A DNA stretch of 64,000 nt, taken from Thermoplasmatales archaeon. GTDB lineage: Archaea; Thermoplasmatota; E2; DHVEG-1. The stretch spans positions 2,256,719-2,320,718 of the forward strand of contig CP070724.1 of assembly GCA_020350825.1 (NCBI GenBank), written 5' to 3'. Both the position numbers and the translations under genes were made by a program. Positions 1-9,613 of the stretch are shown piece by piece. Positions within the stretch are counted from its first letter, which is position 1, and the number at the start of each line of letters is the position of its first letter. A model generated the notes under the pieces. That model saw only the letters and a program-made list of their open reading frames with translations. It was not told the DNA's origin and searched no databases.

Positions 1-2961
1 TATAATGCAACTAATGAAAATATGAGTGGTTGTTGGTATGAATCCGGTGGGACAAACCCCGTATCCCAAGGAAGCGGAAACAATCTTAACTCCTGGACTC
101 AATATGGGATTACAAATTATACAATACCTGTCGGAGCACGAAAAGTACAGATTAGATTCCTTTGTTGGGAATACGACCCATCAGGTCCAACTTTTTGGGA
201 TTCTGGTTCAGCAGAAAATTTTTCTGTAACAGTTGGAATTGAAGATTATAATTGGACTGAGTTTGGAATAGATTCGAGTTACCCTTGGAGCTGGAACTTT
301 AACTTCCCAAATGGTACTGGATATTATGAATTCTACAGTATAGGAAATAAATCAGGTTGGCCAAATGAAACAAAACCAGATAATTCTGATGCTTTATGTA
401 AATACAACAGACAGTCAACAATTACCAATGAAGGCCCTACTAACCAAAGTATAGGGATACCACTTACACCACAGATGAATATAACTGTGATCGACATAGA
501 TGGGTGGACTATGAATGTCACATGGTACAGTAATAGTAGTGGTACTTGGCAGGTTTTTGGAACTAATTCCAGTGTTGTCAACGGAACTTACCACCAAACA
601 AACACAAACTTTAGCAAGACTGGAAAAACTTACTGGTGGTATGTCACTGTTAATGACGGACTAGATATTAATACCAGTGCAATCTTCCATTTCACTACAA
701 CAGAAACTGCACCACCACAAGTAACCACCAATTCATCAACTGGTGTTGAAGAAAACAACGCAACATTATGGGGATATCTTTACGATGAGGGAGGAGAATC
801 TTGTACTGGAAGATTTGAATATGGAACAACTACAAGTTATGGAACCAACACAACAAATCAAACGATATCAGAAGGAGAAGAATTCTCTGTAGGGATTAGT
901 GGACTGAGTAATGGTACATTATATTACTATCGAGCATATGCCAACAATACTATTGGCTCAGATACTGGTAGTAATATGACGTTTTTGACGAAACCACAAC
1001 CACCAACAAGCCTCACGGCTCAAATGAACAACAGCAACACCATTTACCTAAAATGGACCGCTGGAAACGGAGCAAACATTACCTACATAGAACGAAATAC
1101 TACAAGCAATTGGGCTCGTGGAGAGGGTACCATGGTGTATAACAGTACCACCTCTTTATATGAAAATTCAGGGTTAACTGAGGGAACCACATATTATTAC
1201 CAAGCATGGAGCTATACTAACTGGACTGCTGGAGGTTCTACACTTCATCAATGGTCAGATGATAATGCCAGTGCAAGCAATAAAACCAATAATAATCCAA
1301 CAATAGAGGTTATATCTCCAGCTAACGAATCAACTGGTATAAGCCTGCAACCAACTTGTCAGATCTGGGTAAATGATACCGATAGTGATACACTAGATGT
1401 TTATTGGTATGAGAACTCAACAGAGTCTTGGGTACTTAATCAGATCAATAATAGTGTAACAGCAAATTCTACATTAAGCTGGACGTTTTCCCAGGCAAGT
1501 AACTATGGTATTATATACTGGTGGAAGGTTGCAATCAACGACAGCATAGACAACACCACTGCTTGGTTTTATTTTACCACTGAATCCTTGAATACTTCAG
1601 TTAATACAATAACTCCCTATGAAGTTATAACAGCGCCATTAACTATAACTGCAACTAACAACACACCAACAGATAATGTAACTTTATATTATCGATGGAG
1701 CAAAGATAATATTACCTGGAGTCCAACCTATGATACAATAACAATTGATAATACTGCTTCTGAAACAGATAATACAGGTGCTACTTCAATGAATTGGACA
1801 CACACAGTAAGTAGTGGCCTTAACAACAGTATATTAATTGTTTGTGCAAATATAGAAGATGATGATGCAGGCAATAATTATTTTGTAGAAAGTGCTGATT
1901 TCAACGGTGATGCCCTTACCCGTGCGGTAAGAGTAGCAGCAGATGAAGGATACACAGCTATAAGTGAAATATGGTATTTACTCAGTCCAGATGCAGGTAG
2001 CCATACAATTACAGTAAATTTTTCAATAGCAGTAAATAATGCATTAGGTGGATCAGTAAGCTTCTCAAATGTAAATCAATCAACACCAGTTTACACAAAC
2101 ACAAGTACAGATACTGGTAATCCAACAGGTCTAGCAACTGGTATAACCACCGATGTTGCCAATTCATTGATTATAGATGTCGCAACAGATGGACAAGGCA
2201 CCCATGCATACAGCTATGGAAATGGTCAAAACCAGTTTTATAATGTTCCAGGAAACACGCATGAGGGTGCAGGCAGCTATAGAATACCTAGTGGCACTGG
2301 AGGTTTTACTATGTATACAAATCTAAGTAGTGCCTCTAATCGAATGAGCCAGGTTGTTGCCACTTGGATACCATCAAGTACAATGATTAATTGTACAAAT
2401 TGGGCTGTATGGAATGATGCAACTAATCCCGATACAGTAAGTCCTTGGAGCTGGAATTTTAATTTCCCTAACAGCACTGGTTATTATGAGTTTTACAGCA
2501 TGGGGAAAAAAACAGGGTCATCTGATGAAACACCATCAGGAACTGCTGATGCAATATGTCATTGGATTGAGAACACAACAATAAATGTCAAACCTTCAGA
2601 GTGGAACCAAGGAGATGTACTAATGGGTAGCTCTAATGCCACCACAGGTTTTTATTTCAATCTTTCACACGAAGGGAACCTTCAACTCAATGTTTTAATC
2701 AAAGCAAGCAACGCTACAAATACCACTACTGGGGCTGAATGGAAACTCAACCTAACCCCTGGACATGATGACTTTAGCGTTCAATATAACAAAAGCGGTG
2801 GTGGCACCTGGACGAATATTAACACTACATTTGACACGTTTGTCATAAACCTAAATATTGATGCTTGGAAGACTTTTGATTTAAACTTGATTATGGCTAC
2901 CTCAACATCTAAAAATGACCCATTATCCTTTACTATCACATTTAAATCTATAGTATCATAA
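1..2961 (+). CDS. Fibronectin-III surface protein, 5'-truncated
   Basis: The reading frame is open from base 1, so the N-terminus and signal peptide lie outside the window; 986 residues are visible. Several FN3-like repeats carry the typical 'GTTYYYQAWSY' type of strand, and NxS/T sequons are very dense, fitting a glycosylated cell-surface protein. A module with the core 'WSWNFNFPN.TGYYEFYS' occurs twice, near residues 95 and 815. The last ~125 residues form a beta-rich domain that aligns with the free 170-residue protein at 5390-5902 (shared SN.T turns, a WTN motif, then F.INL). No C-terminal membrane segment follows, so the protein may be held by partners. The exact function is unknown. Confidence 0.85.
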   Translation, partial: YNATNENMSGCWYESGGTNPVSQGSGNNLNSWTQYGITNYTIPVGARKVQIRFLCWEYDPSGPTFWDSGSAENFSVTVGIEDYNWTEFGIDSSYPWSWNFNFPNGTGYYEFYSIGNKSGWPNETKPDNSDALCKYNRQSTITNEGPTNQSIGIPLTPQMNITVIDIDGWTMNVTWYSNSSGTWQVFGTNSSVVNGTYHQTNTNFSKTGKTYWWYVTVNDGLDINTSAIFHFTTTETAPPQVTTNSSTGVEENNATLWGYLYDEGGESCTGRFEYGTTTSYGTNTTNQTISEGEEFSVGISGLSNGTLYYYRAYANNTIGSDTGSNMTFLTKPQPPTSLTAQMNNSNTIYLKWTAGNGANITYIERNTTSNWARGEGTMVYNSTTSLYENSGLTEGTTYYYQAWSYTNWTAGGSTLHQWSDDNASASNKTNNNPTIEVISPANESTGISLQPTCQIWVNDTDSDTLDVYWYENSTESWVLNQINNSVTANSTLSWTFSQASNYGIIYWWKVAINDSIDNTTAWFYFTTESLNTSVNTITPYEVITAPLTITATNNTPTDNVTLYYRWSKDNITWSPTYDTITIDNTASETDNTGATSMNWTHTVSSGLNNSILIVCANIEDDDAGNNYFVESADFNGDALTRAVRVAADEGYTAISEIWYLLSPDAGSHTITVNFSIAVNNALGGSVSFSNVNQSTPVYTNTSTDTGNPTGLATGITTDVANSLIIDVATDGQGTHAYSYGNGQNQFYNVPGNTHEGAGSYRIPSGTGGFTMYTNLSSASNRMSQVVATWIPSSTMINCTNWAVWNDATNPDTVSPWSWNFNFPNSTGYYEFYSMGKKTGSSDETPSGTADAICHWIENTTINVKPSEWNQGDVLMGSSNATTGFYFNLSHEGNLQLNVLIKASNATNTTTGAEWKLNLTPGHDDFSVQYNKSGGGTWTNINTTFDTFVINLNIDAWKTFDLNLIMATSTSKNDPLSFTITFKSIVS

Positions 2962-3013
2962 ACATATGATTTGTAATTATATAAAAAGAGAAATGATATC
3001 AGATAAATAAAAA

Positions 3014-3409
3014 TTAAAAATTTGGTTTTGATGTTTTCAGTATTTTCGGCCATTTCTTTACGAACGCTGTATGTGTTTTTGAAATAATTATACAAGTTAT
3101 TATAATTTGGATGCAGATGCATATTATTTCTTGAATTGGATCCATCCATTGGGGTCTATCCTTAAAAGAGCCGGGGTAGATTTCTTTTACAACGATGTAT
3201 CCAAAAGCTGATGAGAGGATATGCTGTTCATTTTGGAAGGATAAATCGTGAAAAAAATGGAATTCAACTGGTTCACTGTAAGGATCAATATCTGACATGA
3301 TCCAATGAATGGCCTCGTGTAATGGTGTGGTTGCAATGATAACGATGCAGGAAAATAAAAAACTGGTAAATACTATGTGTAATCTTATTTTTTGTTTTTT
3401 TATTTTCAT
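3014..3409 (-). CDS. Small membrane protein with HExxH motif
   Basis: This is a 131-residue protein with a hydrophobic N-terminal segment (about residues 10-27), followed directly by HEAIHW. That matches the HExxH zinc-site pattern in a membrane context, as in M50-like or DUF3267-like proteins. A second hydrophobic segment lies near residues 95-112. It is too short for a classical site-2 protease and no third zinc ligand is evident. It stands alone, convergent with the FN3 giant. It may be a minimal membrane metalloprotein or a degenerate relative; catalysis is unproven. Confidence 0.55.
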   Translation of the reverse strand: MKIKKQKIRLHIVFTSFLFSCIVIIATTPLHEAIHWIMSDIDPYSEPVEFHFFHDLSFQNEQHILSSAFGYIVVKEIYPGSFKDRPQWMDPIQEIICICIQIIITCIIISKTHTAFVKKWPKILKTSKPNF

Positions 3410-3534
3410 TTAATTAATAGAATATTATTATGATATAAATATTTTTATATATATTTATGATTGCTTAGGTGATTTTACACTTTGCCATTTTACCATAACG
3501 CAAATTCCTCCATTTTGCAATTTTAACGGATTAG

Positions 3535-3545
3535 CTTTAAATACA
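3535..3545 (+). promoter_or_regulatory. TATA box for the PKD gene
   Basis: A TTTAAATA-type archaeal TATA element lies in an otherwise plain 226-nt intergenic region. The next in-frame ATG is at 3558, but the signal peptide begins at the ATG at 3636, so a 5' leader of roughly 70 nt is inferred. Confidence 0.4.
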
Positions 3546-3635
3546 ATTAGTGATAGAATGCATCGTGCTATCAATTACCAATATATATATTTGAGGAATC
3601 TAAAAACCCAAACAAAAAAACCGAACGGAAACGAA

Positions 3636-4928
3636 ATGAAAGGAAAAAAAATAGAAAAACAAAAAGTTTTTTTATCCATTATTTCATTTATTATATTTAT
3701 CTCACTTCTGTTTTTCATACCAGCAACATTGGCCAGCGATCAGATCATAGTCTCATTTAACCCTATTTTAAACGAACCACCTTCCCGACCTATTAACCCT
3801 TATCCACCAAATAGTACTATGAATGTTGAAATCCCTATCACCCTCAGCGTAAGCGTCTACGATGAAACTGGCAACACTGTGGATGTATATTTCTATGATG
3901 CATCAGATGACTCACTCATAGGAACAGATTATAATGTAACATCAGATTGGTCAACTGCCTCAGTCACTTGGAGTGGATTACAACAAAGCACAATATATCG
4001 TTGGTATACAATAGTTAATGATTCAGAATATGAAAATAGAACTGAGACATGGACATTTACTACAAGATCCTATGGCGGAGGAGGTGGAGGTTACATTCCT
4101 CCAATAAATCAAATACCTATCGCTAACATAACCGGCCCACTTATAGGATATGTTAACCAAACTTTGATTTTTTCTGCCCATTATAGCTATGATCCCGATG
4201 GAATAATCACTCATTATCGATGGGATTTCGAAAACGATGGGTTATTTGATATCGACTGGATAGAAGATATCCTCGTAACTCATACTTATTCTCATCCTGA
4301 CAATTTTACCATAAAACTACACGTAAAGGACAATGACGGCACCACCTCGACGGATTCTCAAATTATCATTATTAAACAATTAGAGCCACCTCTTCATTTA
4401 CCAATTGCAAAAGCCAATGGCCCTTATATGAGCATTACGAATAAAAACATCACCTTCAACAGTACAGGTAGCTACGATCCTGATGGAACAATAGTCAATT
4501 ATACCTGGGATTTCGGCGATAAAAATATCTCACATATGGAAAACCCTAAACATTCATATATAAAACAGGGGGTTTATGTCGTCTTTCTTACTGTTGTCGA
4601 TAATGACAACCTAAGTAATACTGCTATTGCATCACTTTATATCCGCGACCCGGAGGAACCTGAGGAAGAGAGAGAACAACCTCTACCGATACTATTAGGT
4701 TTACTCATGATTATTATAGCAACATTAATAAATTACCTCCTAGTATCTAAACGCCTCCGAAATAATAAAAAAGTAAAAAAATCAGAAACAATAAAGAAAA
4801 ACAAAGTAACATTAAAAGATATCCAAAACATGACAGCGGAGGTAGATGGGGCCTTATTAGAAGCAAAAATAGCAGAAACAGAGATGGATAAACTACTGTC
4901 TGCATTAGAAGATAAGGATAAAAACTAG
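3636..4928 (+). CDS. Membrane-anchored PKD-domain surface protein
   Basis: The product has 430 residues. The start at 3636 is preferred over the in-frame ATG at 3558 because it gives a clean signal peptide (lysines, then a hydrophobic run ending near residue 35). The mature protein begins with 'SDQIIVSFNP', followed by an FN3/Ig-like domain, a glycine linker and two PKD domains (about 157-246 and 257-336, with YDPDG and W.F/D cores). A membrane helix lies at about 349-371. The cytoplasmic tail holds 'LKDIQNMTAEVDG' and a short helix. The same tail motif ends the NosD-like protein at 7417-9588. Extracellular binding or adhesion is likely, with the tail engaging a shared cytoplasmic partner. 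Confidence 0.85.
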   Translation: MKGKKIEKQKVFLSIISFIIFISLLFFIPATLASDQIIVSFNPILNEPPSRPINPYPPNSTMNVEIPITLSVSVYDETGNTVDVYFYDASDDSLIGTDYNVTSDWSTASVTWSGLQQSTIYRWYTIVNDSEYENRTETWTFTTRSYGGGGGGYIPPINQIPIANITGPLIGYVNQTLIFSAHYSYDPDGIITHYRWDFENDGLFDIDWIEDILVTHTYSHPDNFTIKLHVKDNDGTTSTDSQIIIIKQLEPPLHLPIAKANGPYMSITNKNITFNSTGSYDPDGTIVNYTWDFGDKNISHMENPKHSYIKQGVYVVFLTVVDNDNLSNTAIASLYIRDPEEPEEEREQPLPILLGLLMIIIATLINYLLVSKRLRNNKKVKKSETIKKNKVTLKDIQNMTAEVDGALLEAKIAETEMDKLLSALEDKDKN

Positions 4929-5105
4929 GCAAACATATTACAATATTTCTGGAATAGGGAAATAGCAAATTAAAGCCAATACTAGATAGTAAACACTTGC
5001 TTTAGCTCTGATATTATTGTTTCTTCCGGTTGTTTCGACGATATGCAAAAATGGTCATTGTTTGACCTGTGGAACTATCAAATATGATGGACAAAGATTT
5101 CTCAA

Positions 5106-5143
5106 TTGGATATTTTAATAAAAATAACAATTAAAATATCCAA
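5106..5143. other. Perfect 14-bp inverted repeat (hairpin)
   Basis: TTGGATATTTTAAT at 5106-5119 is exactly complementary to 5130-5143, leaving a 10-nt A-rich loop. It sits in the 430-nt gap after the PKD gene, where no coding sequence was recognised. It could be a transcript end structure or an operator. Confidence 0.6.
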
Positions 5144-5389
5144 ACTAGAAAAAAACTTCTATTATAAAATAAAAAAAGAGTTCTTTAACACCTGACTAGA
5201 AATCTAAACTCAAACGCAAGAAAAAAAGGAAAAAACCTAAGAATTAAACATTTTTGAATATTTGGTTGTTGATAAACGAAAGATATAAAAACCCCCATCT
5301 CCATTTTATCTCTGCACTCGAGGACGGATTTATATTTTACCGTAGGAGAGAACGGTAATATGGGATGCAAAAAAGGATGGGATAGAAAC

Positions 5390-5902
5390 ATGGAGATTAA
5401 GAAAATATATGTTTTAATAATTGTAGCTATAATGATCACGGCTATGACACCAGTCGTTCTTGGTGTACATCAGGATTATATTACAGTAACTTTTAATCCT
5501 TCAGGGGATATAGACTTAGATGTAACTCCAGCTACAGCCAATTTTAGCACAGTCGTTTTCAGCTCCGAAATTAATTGGCCTATCGAAGGAGGTACGGACA
5601 CCTCTTATACGCTTTACAACAATGGTACTGTAGCAGCTGATGTATTTATCTTTAGTAACACTACTACAGATACCAAAGAACTGACCCTTGAAAATACAGG
5701 TAATCCTACTATAGATCAGTTTTGCCTAAATGTTACAGGAAGCAATGCTCAACAGATCACCAACACTAATACCTCTTGGACCAATGACTTAGTCGGCGGT
5801 GGCGGTACACTAACGTTTGGTATTAATTTAGAATTAGGTTCCGGATCTTCAGATTTTGGTTGGCAGAAAACCAGAATAAATATAACAGGAGTAATATCAT
5901 AA
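5390..5902 (+). CDS. Secreted single beta-domain surface subunit
   Basis: From the ATG at 5390 the product has 170 residues; an in-frame ATG at 5360 behind an AGGAGA sequence would add ten residues. A hydrophobic signal segment is followed by 'DYITVTFNPSGDIDLDVTP', then a compact beta-rich domain with sequons. The mature N-terminus resembles that of the PKD protein at 3636 (D.I.V.FNP). The domain also aligns with the C-terminal ~125 residues of the FN3 giant. There is no second membrane segment. It is plausibly the soluble or polymerising subunit of a surface assembly; this is inference from domain sharing and neighbourhood. Confidence 0.75.
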   Translation: MEIKKIYVLIIVAIMITAMTPVVLGVHQDYITVTFNPSGDIDLDVTPATANFSTVVFSSEINWPIEGGTDTSYTLYNNGTVAADVFIFSNTTTDTKELTLENTGNPTIDQFCLNVTGSNAQQITNTNTSWTNDLVGGGGTLTFGINLELGSGSSDFGWQKTRINITGVIS

Positions 5903-6001
5903 GCAATATGATAAGCGATGGAATTTTAAAAAGGTAGCTTTCATCCTTAAATCATATTTTTCCTTTTTTATAACAAGGTTTATACCTTTCAAATATTCTA
6001 A

Positions 6002-6130
6002 ATATGTTTTTTTGAACCAAAATACATTCAAGAAACAATTGATGATGTTGTAGACGCAAATAATAACGAATCCTTAAGTGAGAATCAAAAACTTCAACAA
6101 AACCATATGATACCCCTTTTGTTTTTCTAA
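6002..6130 (+). pseudogene. Possible gene remnant or tiny AUA-start ORF
   Basis: Within the 360-nt gap between surface genes, one frame encodes 42 residues of protein-like composition (core 'YIQETIDDVVDANN' and end 'NHMIPLLFF'). It has no AUG, GUG or UUG start; an ATA codon follows directly after an in-frame TAA. It may be the 3' remnant of a decayed secreted-protein gene. The rest of the gap shows nothing recognisable. Confidence 0.25.
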
Positions 6131-6265
6131 TTAAACTCAATATCATATACGATTTGCATATTCACAGAAGGGAGAATAACATAAGAATGCATACTTAAGA
6201 AAATTTTAAAAACAAATAATCATTCATATTATAAGATAATTGATACTTTGAAAAGGAGGATGGAT

Positions 6266-6973
6266 GTGAAAAGACAAACACTGATTTTTCTAATTTTCCT
6301 TTTTTTAGCTGGAAACATTATTCTATTGAGTTCTCCATGTGTAAAAAGCGGAGTAAAGGTGTCTCCAGCGGAATTAATAATCACCATTGATGATTACCCT
6401 AAAAAAGAAATTCAGTATAAAATTAAGGTTACAAATCCATTTGCTTGGGATATCAGGGTTTACTCAAAAGCAATACACCCATATGGTAAAAAAGAGAATT
6501 ATACGACGATACCAGATTTATCATGGATTAAAATATTGCCTGTTACTTTAAATATCCCTGCCAACTCTTATAAAGAATTTGAAGTGTTTATAAATATACC
6601 TGAAGATAAAAAAATGTTGCATTATAACGAAAACTGGGAGGTATGGGTAGTCGTAACACCAAGGCTCACTTCTTTTTCTGGGGGAGGTGCATTAATCCAA
6701 TTGCAGCTTGCTGTAAGACTCCTTATTCATACTCCAACAGACACAATGATATCGTGGACACCACTAGCACCATATATCCTGTATCCAATATTAGGTATTA
6801 TCATAAGCTTGATGATATTATCTGCGGTTTTTTTGTATGTTAAAAAGAAAAGAAATATTAAGGATGATAAATCAGCCATTTTTTTTGTTAAAAAGAAAAA
6901 AGAGAGTAGCGTTGAGAAAGAAAAACTTGAATCTAAAAAAAACAATCTTTTCCCACCTCACTATAAATTTTGA
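6266..6973 (+). CDS. Ig-like single-pass membrane protein (paralogue 1)
   Basis: The product has about 235 residues. GTG at 6266 is chosen because AAGGAGGA at 6253-6260 is an excellent ribosome site that would overlap the ATG at 6260. A signal peptide is followed by 'VSPAELIITID', an Ig-like beta domain with 'IPDLSWIKILP...NIPA', then 'ENWEVWVVV'. A C-terminal membrane helix (about 170-193) and a Lys/Glu-rich cytoplasmic tail follow. It is clearly paralogous to 9614-10213: both share PDLSW, NIP., W..WV and the same topology. The layout resembles the chaperone-like or DUF916-like Ig partners of surface proteins, but homology to those is not shown here. Confidence 0.8.
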   Translation: MKRQTLIFLIFLFLAGNIILLSSPCVKSGVKVSPAELIITIDDYPKKEIQYKIKVTNPFAWDIRVYSKAIHPYGKKENYTTIPDLSWIKILPVTLNIPANSYKEFEVFINIPEDKKMLHYNENWEVWVVVTPRLTSFSGGGALIQLQLAVRLLIHTPTDTMISWTPLAPYILYPILGIIISLMILSAVFLYVKKKRNIKDDKSAIFFVKKKKESSVEKEKLESKKNNLFPPHYKF

Positions 6974-7165
6974 ACAAAATAGTCTTAGTGACTCCATGTG
7001 ATAAAATCTTTTATTTGTCTTGGTATATATCTTTTTTTTAATATTATGTAATCCTTTATCAAATTCTATCGTTCCTACAATATAATGCAGAAGATTATTG
7101 TGATTTTGATTGAAATTTACCCTATAGTATTTTTTAGCTCAATATCTTAAATTTTTCTCCTTATG

Positions 7166-7228
7166 TGAATCATATATGAATCATATATGATAAAAAAATA
7201 TTTAAATAAGTGATTCATATGTGATTCA
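7166..7228. promoter_or_regulatory. TGAWTCA operators flanking a TATA box
   Basis: TGAATCA occurs at 7166-7172 and 7177-7183, and its reverse complement TGATTCA at 7211-7217 and 7222-7228. Within each pair the sites are exactly 11 bp apart and the two pairs are 34 bp apart, so all four lie on about the same helical face. Between them is an AT-rich TATA element at about 7193-7208. The expected transcription start (~25 nt downstream) nearly coincides with the ATG at 7232, implying a leaderless transcript. The downstream RHH protein is the obvious ligand, giving autorepression of the operon 7232-10213. Confidence 0.75.
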
Positions 7229-7231
7229 CAC

Positions 7232-7420
7232 ATGGGCAAGATTCAGAGATTTCCTGTCGGTTTCCCCCCTATTATCCGGGAGATAATAAAACAACAAGTA
7301 GGTGAACTAGGAAACTCTGAGGCTGAAGTAGTCAAAAACATGGTCCTAATCTACCTAACTGAAAAAGGACTCCTAAAGACTATGGAAACAAAAAAGAAAA
7401 AAGAGGGGGAGAAGAAATGA
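7232..7420 (+). CDS. Ribbon-helix-helix transcriptional regulator
   Basis: This 62-residue protein has an N-terminal beta strand 'IQRFPVGFP' and two helices ('PPIIREIIKQQVGEL' and 'SEAEVVKNMVLIYLTEKG'), the CopG/Arc-type RHH layout, followed by a Lys/Glu tail. The ATG is probably leaderless. Its stop overlaps the ATG of the NosD-like gene (ATGA), so the two are co-translated. The paired direct and inverted 7-bp sites around its TATA box are what a cooperative RHH dimer pair would bind, so it likely represses its own operon and thereby a surface receptor and its partner. Confidence 0.8.
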   Translation: MGKIQRFPVGFPPIIREIIKQQVGELGNSEAEVVKNMVLIYLTEKGLLKTMETKKKKEGEKK

Positions 7421-9588
7421 ATAGGAAACTAGGAGTCCAAATAATCACTCTCTTAGTAACGTTCTTATTCATATTCACAACTCTTTCATCCACAGTACAA
7501 TCTACACCTCCCATACCTCAAGAAACTTTAATAGTTGACATCAATGGAAATGGAGATTACACCAGCATTCAGGATGCTATCGACAACGCCAACCCAAATG
7601 ACATTATTGGAATAAAAGAAGGCGTCTATCGAGAAAACAATTTAGAGGTACATAAAAAATTAACAATAGTTGGAAATAACCAAGCCAATACTATAATCGA
7701 TTGTGGAGGCAATAACGGCTTCATCTTAGATAGTTCGAATGTGGATATCCGTAATCTTAAATTAACCAATCCAGGTGAATATGCGATATATGTTAAACCG
7801 GACGGTGATTGGTGTAATATCTCACAGGTAATTATCGAAGCCGCCCAGAAAAATATTGGAATTCGTATAAGAGCATCCTCGGTCGTTGTTTCCAATTGTG
7901 ACATTGTCGGAATTGGTTTAACTGGTACTGGCATCGAATTGCAGGAACAAAACAATATAATCCAGGATTGTAACATATATGGATTCACTGTTGGCGTTTT
8001 AGTTCTTATAGGATCTCATCACCATGAGATAAATAACTGTAACATATTTAACAACGAAATTGCTGTTGACATTCGCATTGAATCACATGACAATCTAGTA
8101 TCTAATTGTAATATTTATGTTAATGATTTAGGTATCTATATCTGGCAAAACTCAAATAATAATCTTGTCTATCTTAACAACTTCTGGAAAAACGATGTAG
8201 ACGCAAACGCTCAAGGTAACAACACATGGGATAATAGATCCCAAGGTAACTATTGGGATAAATATAATGGTGTAGATAAAGATGGGGATGGACTTGGAGA
8301 CACACCGTATAAAATATCTGAGGAAAATACTGATAGATACCCGCTAACCTCTATGATACTCCCAGATGAAATAACAATACCTACCGATGTAAGACATGTT
8401 ACTACAACATGGGATAACACACCTTCATTTGCCTGGAGCCCCTCAGTATATAGCAAAGGTGTAGAAGGATACTACGTCAAAATAGACAATAATTCAGAAA
8501 CATATGTCGGTGACACAACAAGTTGGTCATCACCAAATAATATTTCAGATGGCGTTCACACATTCTATGTAAGAGCAATAGGCACTGACGACAAAACGAG
8601 CGGATACGTCACAGTTATATTCTCAATTGACACCATGTTTATAGACACAGATGGAGATGGATGGTCAGATGAAGAGGAACAACAATATGATACTGACCCA
8701 TATGACCTAGATAACTATCCATTAGACATAGATAACGATCGCATACCTGATTCTTCGGATACCGATGATGACAATGACGGTTATAACGACGACATGGAAA
8801 TATCCTATAAAACGGATACAAAGAACCCGAATAATTACCCAACTGATACAGATGGCGATAAAATACCAGATGAGGATGCAACATCAGGATCATACACAGG
8901 AGATGTAGACGACGATGATGACAGTCTAATAGATACAATTGAAACCAGCCTTGGATCAAATCCAAAGAATGGATCGGATACAAAGAAAGTTTACATCACT
9001 GGAAAACCATACTATCTCGTTGATGTAACCCAAGATGGTGTATACGACATCCTCTACGAACCCGTAGGCGAAACCACAACAGCAGTAGAAAAACACAATG
9101 AACACTATCTCATCGATCAAAACGGAGATAGCACATGGGATTACATCTACAACACACCAGATGGATCCGTGTCTCCATACGAAGAAGAAATATCCCCCCT
9201 TATTATCTGGATACCAATAACCTTAATGATACTGTTAATCATATTGATTATTACCCTATACTTTAAAAGATTTAAATGTTGGAAATATAAGGAATTGAAA
9301 AAACGTGAGGAAATTATTAAACCTCCATCGATTAGGGAACCTTCAAGAACACATGTCAGTGATAAAGATACAGTAGAAATGATCAGTCAAACAAAGAACC
9401 TACTACAACATATACATCAAGATGTAGAGGTTTACATGGAACAACTCCGTCAACTAGAAAATAAAATCGAATACACCACAATTGAGGAAGAGAAGGAAAC
9501 AACAACATCCGAAGAAAAAACGAGTAAATTAAAAGACATAAGCAACATAGAAGAAGAGGTAGACGAACTCCTCTCTGGACAAGGATAA
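7417..9588 (+). CDS. NosD-like beta-helix surface receptor with Ca-repeat stalk
   Basis: The product has 723 residues. A signal peptide (1-33) is followed by a right-handed parallel beta-helix of the NosD/periplasmic copper-binding type (about 40-300: 'DYTSIQDAIDNANPNDII', repeated NC.I..N steps, ending in 'GNYWDKYNGVDKDGDGLGD'). Next come an Ig/FN3-like domain (about 310-400) and thrombospondin-3-type Asp-rich calcium repeats (about 405-500: 'DTDGDGWSDEEE'). A beta domain, a membrane helix (about 585-610) and a coiled-coil tail ending in 'LKDISNIEEEVDELL' complete it. The tail motif matches the PKD protein at 3636. It likely binds glycans or surfaces. It is the second gene of the RHH-regulated operon. 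Confidence 0.85.
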   Translation: MNRKLGVQIITLLVTFLFIFTTLSSTVQSTPPIPQETLIVDINGNGDYTSIQDAIDNANPNDIIGIKEGVYRENNLEVHKKLTIVGNNQANTIIDCGGNNGFILDSSNVDIRNLKLTNPGEYAIYVKPDGDWCNISQVIIEAAQKNIGIRIRASSVVVSNCDIVGIGLTGTGIELQEQNNIIQDCNIYGFTVGVLVLIGSHHHEINNCNIFNNEIAVDIRIESHDNLVSNCNIYVNDLGIYIWQNSNNNLVYLNNFWKNDVDANAQGNNTWDNRSQGNYWDKYNGVDKDGDGLGDTPYKISEENTDRYPLTSMILPDEITIPTDVRHVTTTWDNTPSFAWSPSVYSKGVEGYYVKIDNNSETYVGDTTSWSSPNNISDGVHTFYVRAIGTDDKTSGYVTVIFSIDTMFIDTDGDGWSDEEEQQYDTDPYDLDNYPLDIDNDRIPDSSDTDDDNDGYNDDMEISYKTDTKNPNNYPTDTDGDKIPDEDATSGSYTGDVDDDDDSLIDTIETSLGSNPKNGSDTKKVYITGKPYYLVDVTQDGVYDILYEPVGETTTAVEKHNEHYLIDQNGDSTWDYIYNTPDGSVSPYEEEISPLIIWIPITLMILLIILIITLYFKRFKCWKYKELKKREEIIKPPSIREPSRTHVSDKDTVEMISQTKNLLQHIHQDVEVYMEQLRQLENKIEYTTIEEEKETTTSEEKTSKLKDISNIEEEVDELLSGQG

Positions 9589-9613
9589 AAACTGAAACGT
9601 GGAGACATGGTAT

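Noticed and set aside
5952..6146. A 64-codon frame on the - strand between surface genes
   Set aside because: The opposite strand carries a more protein-like short frame; this one has no ribosome site.
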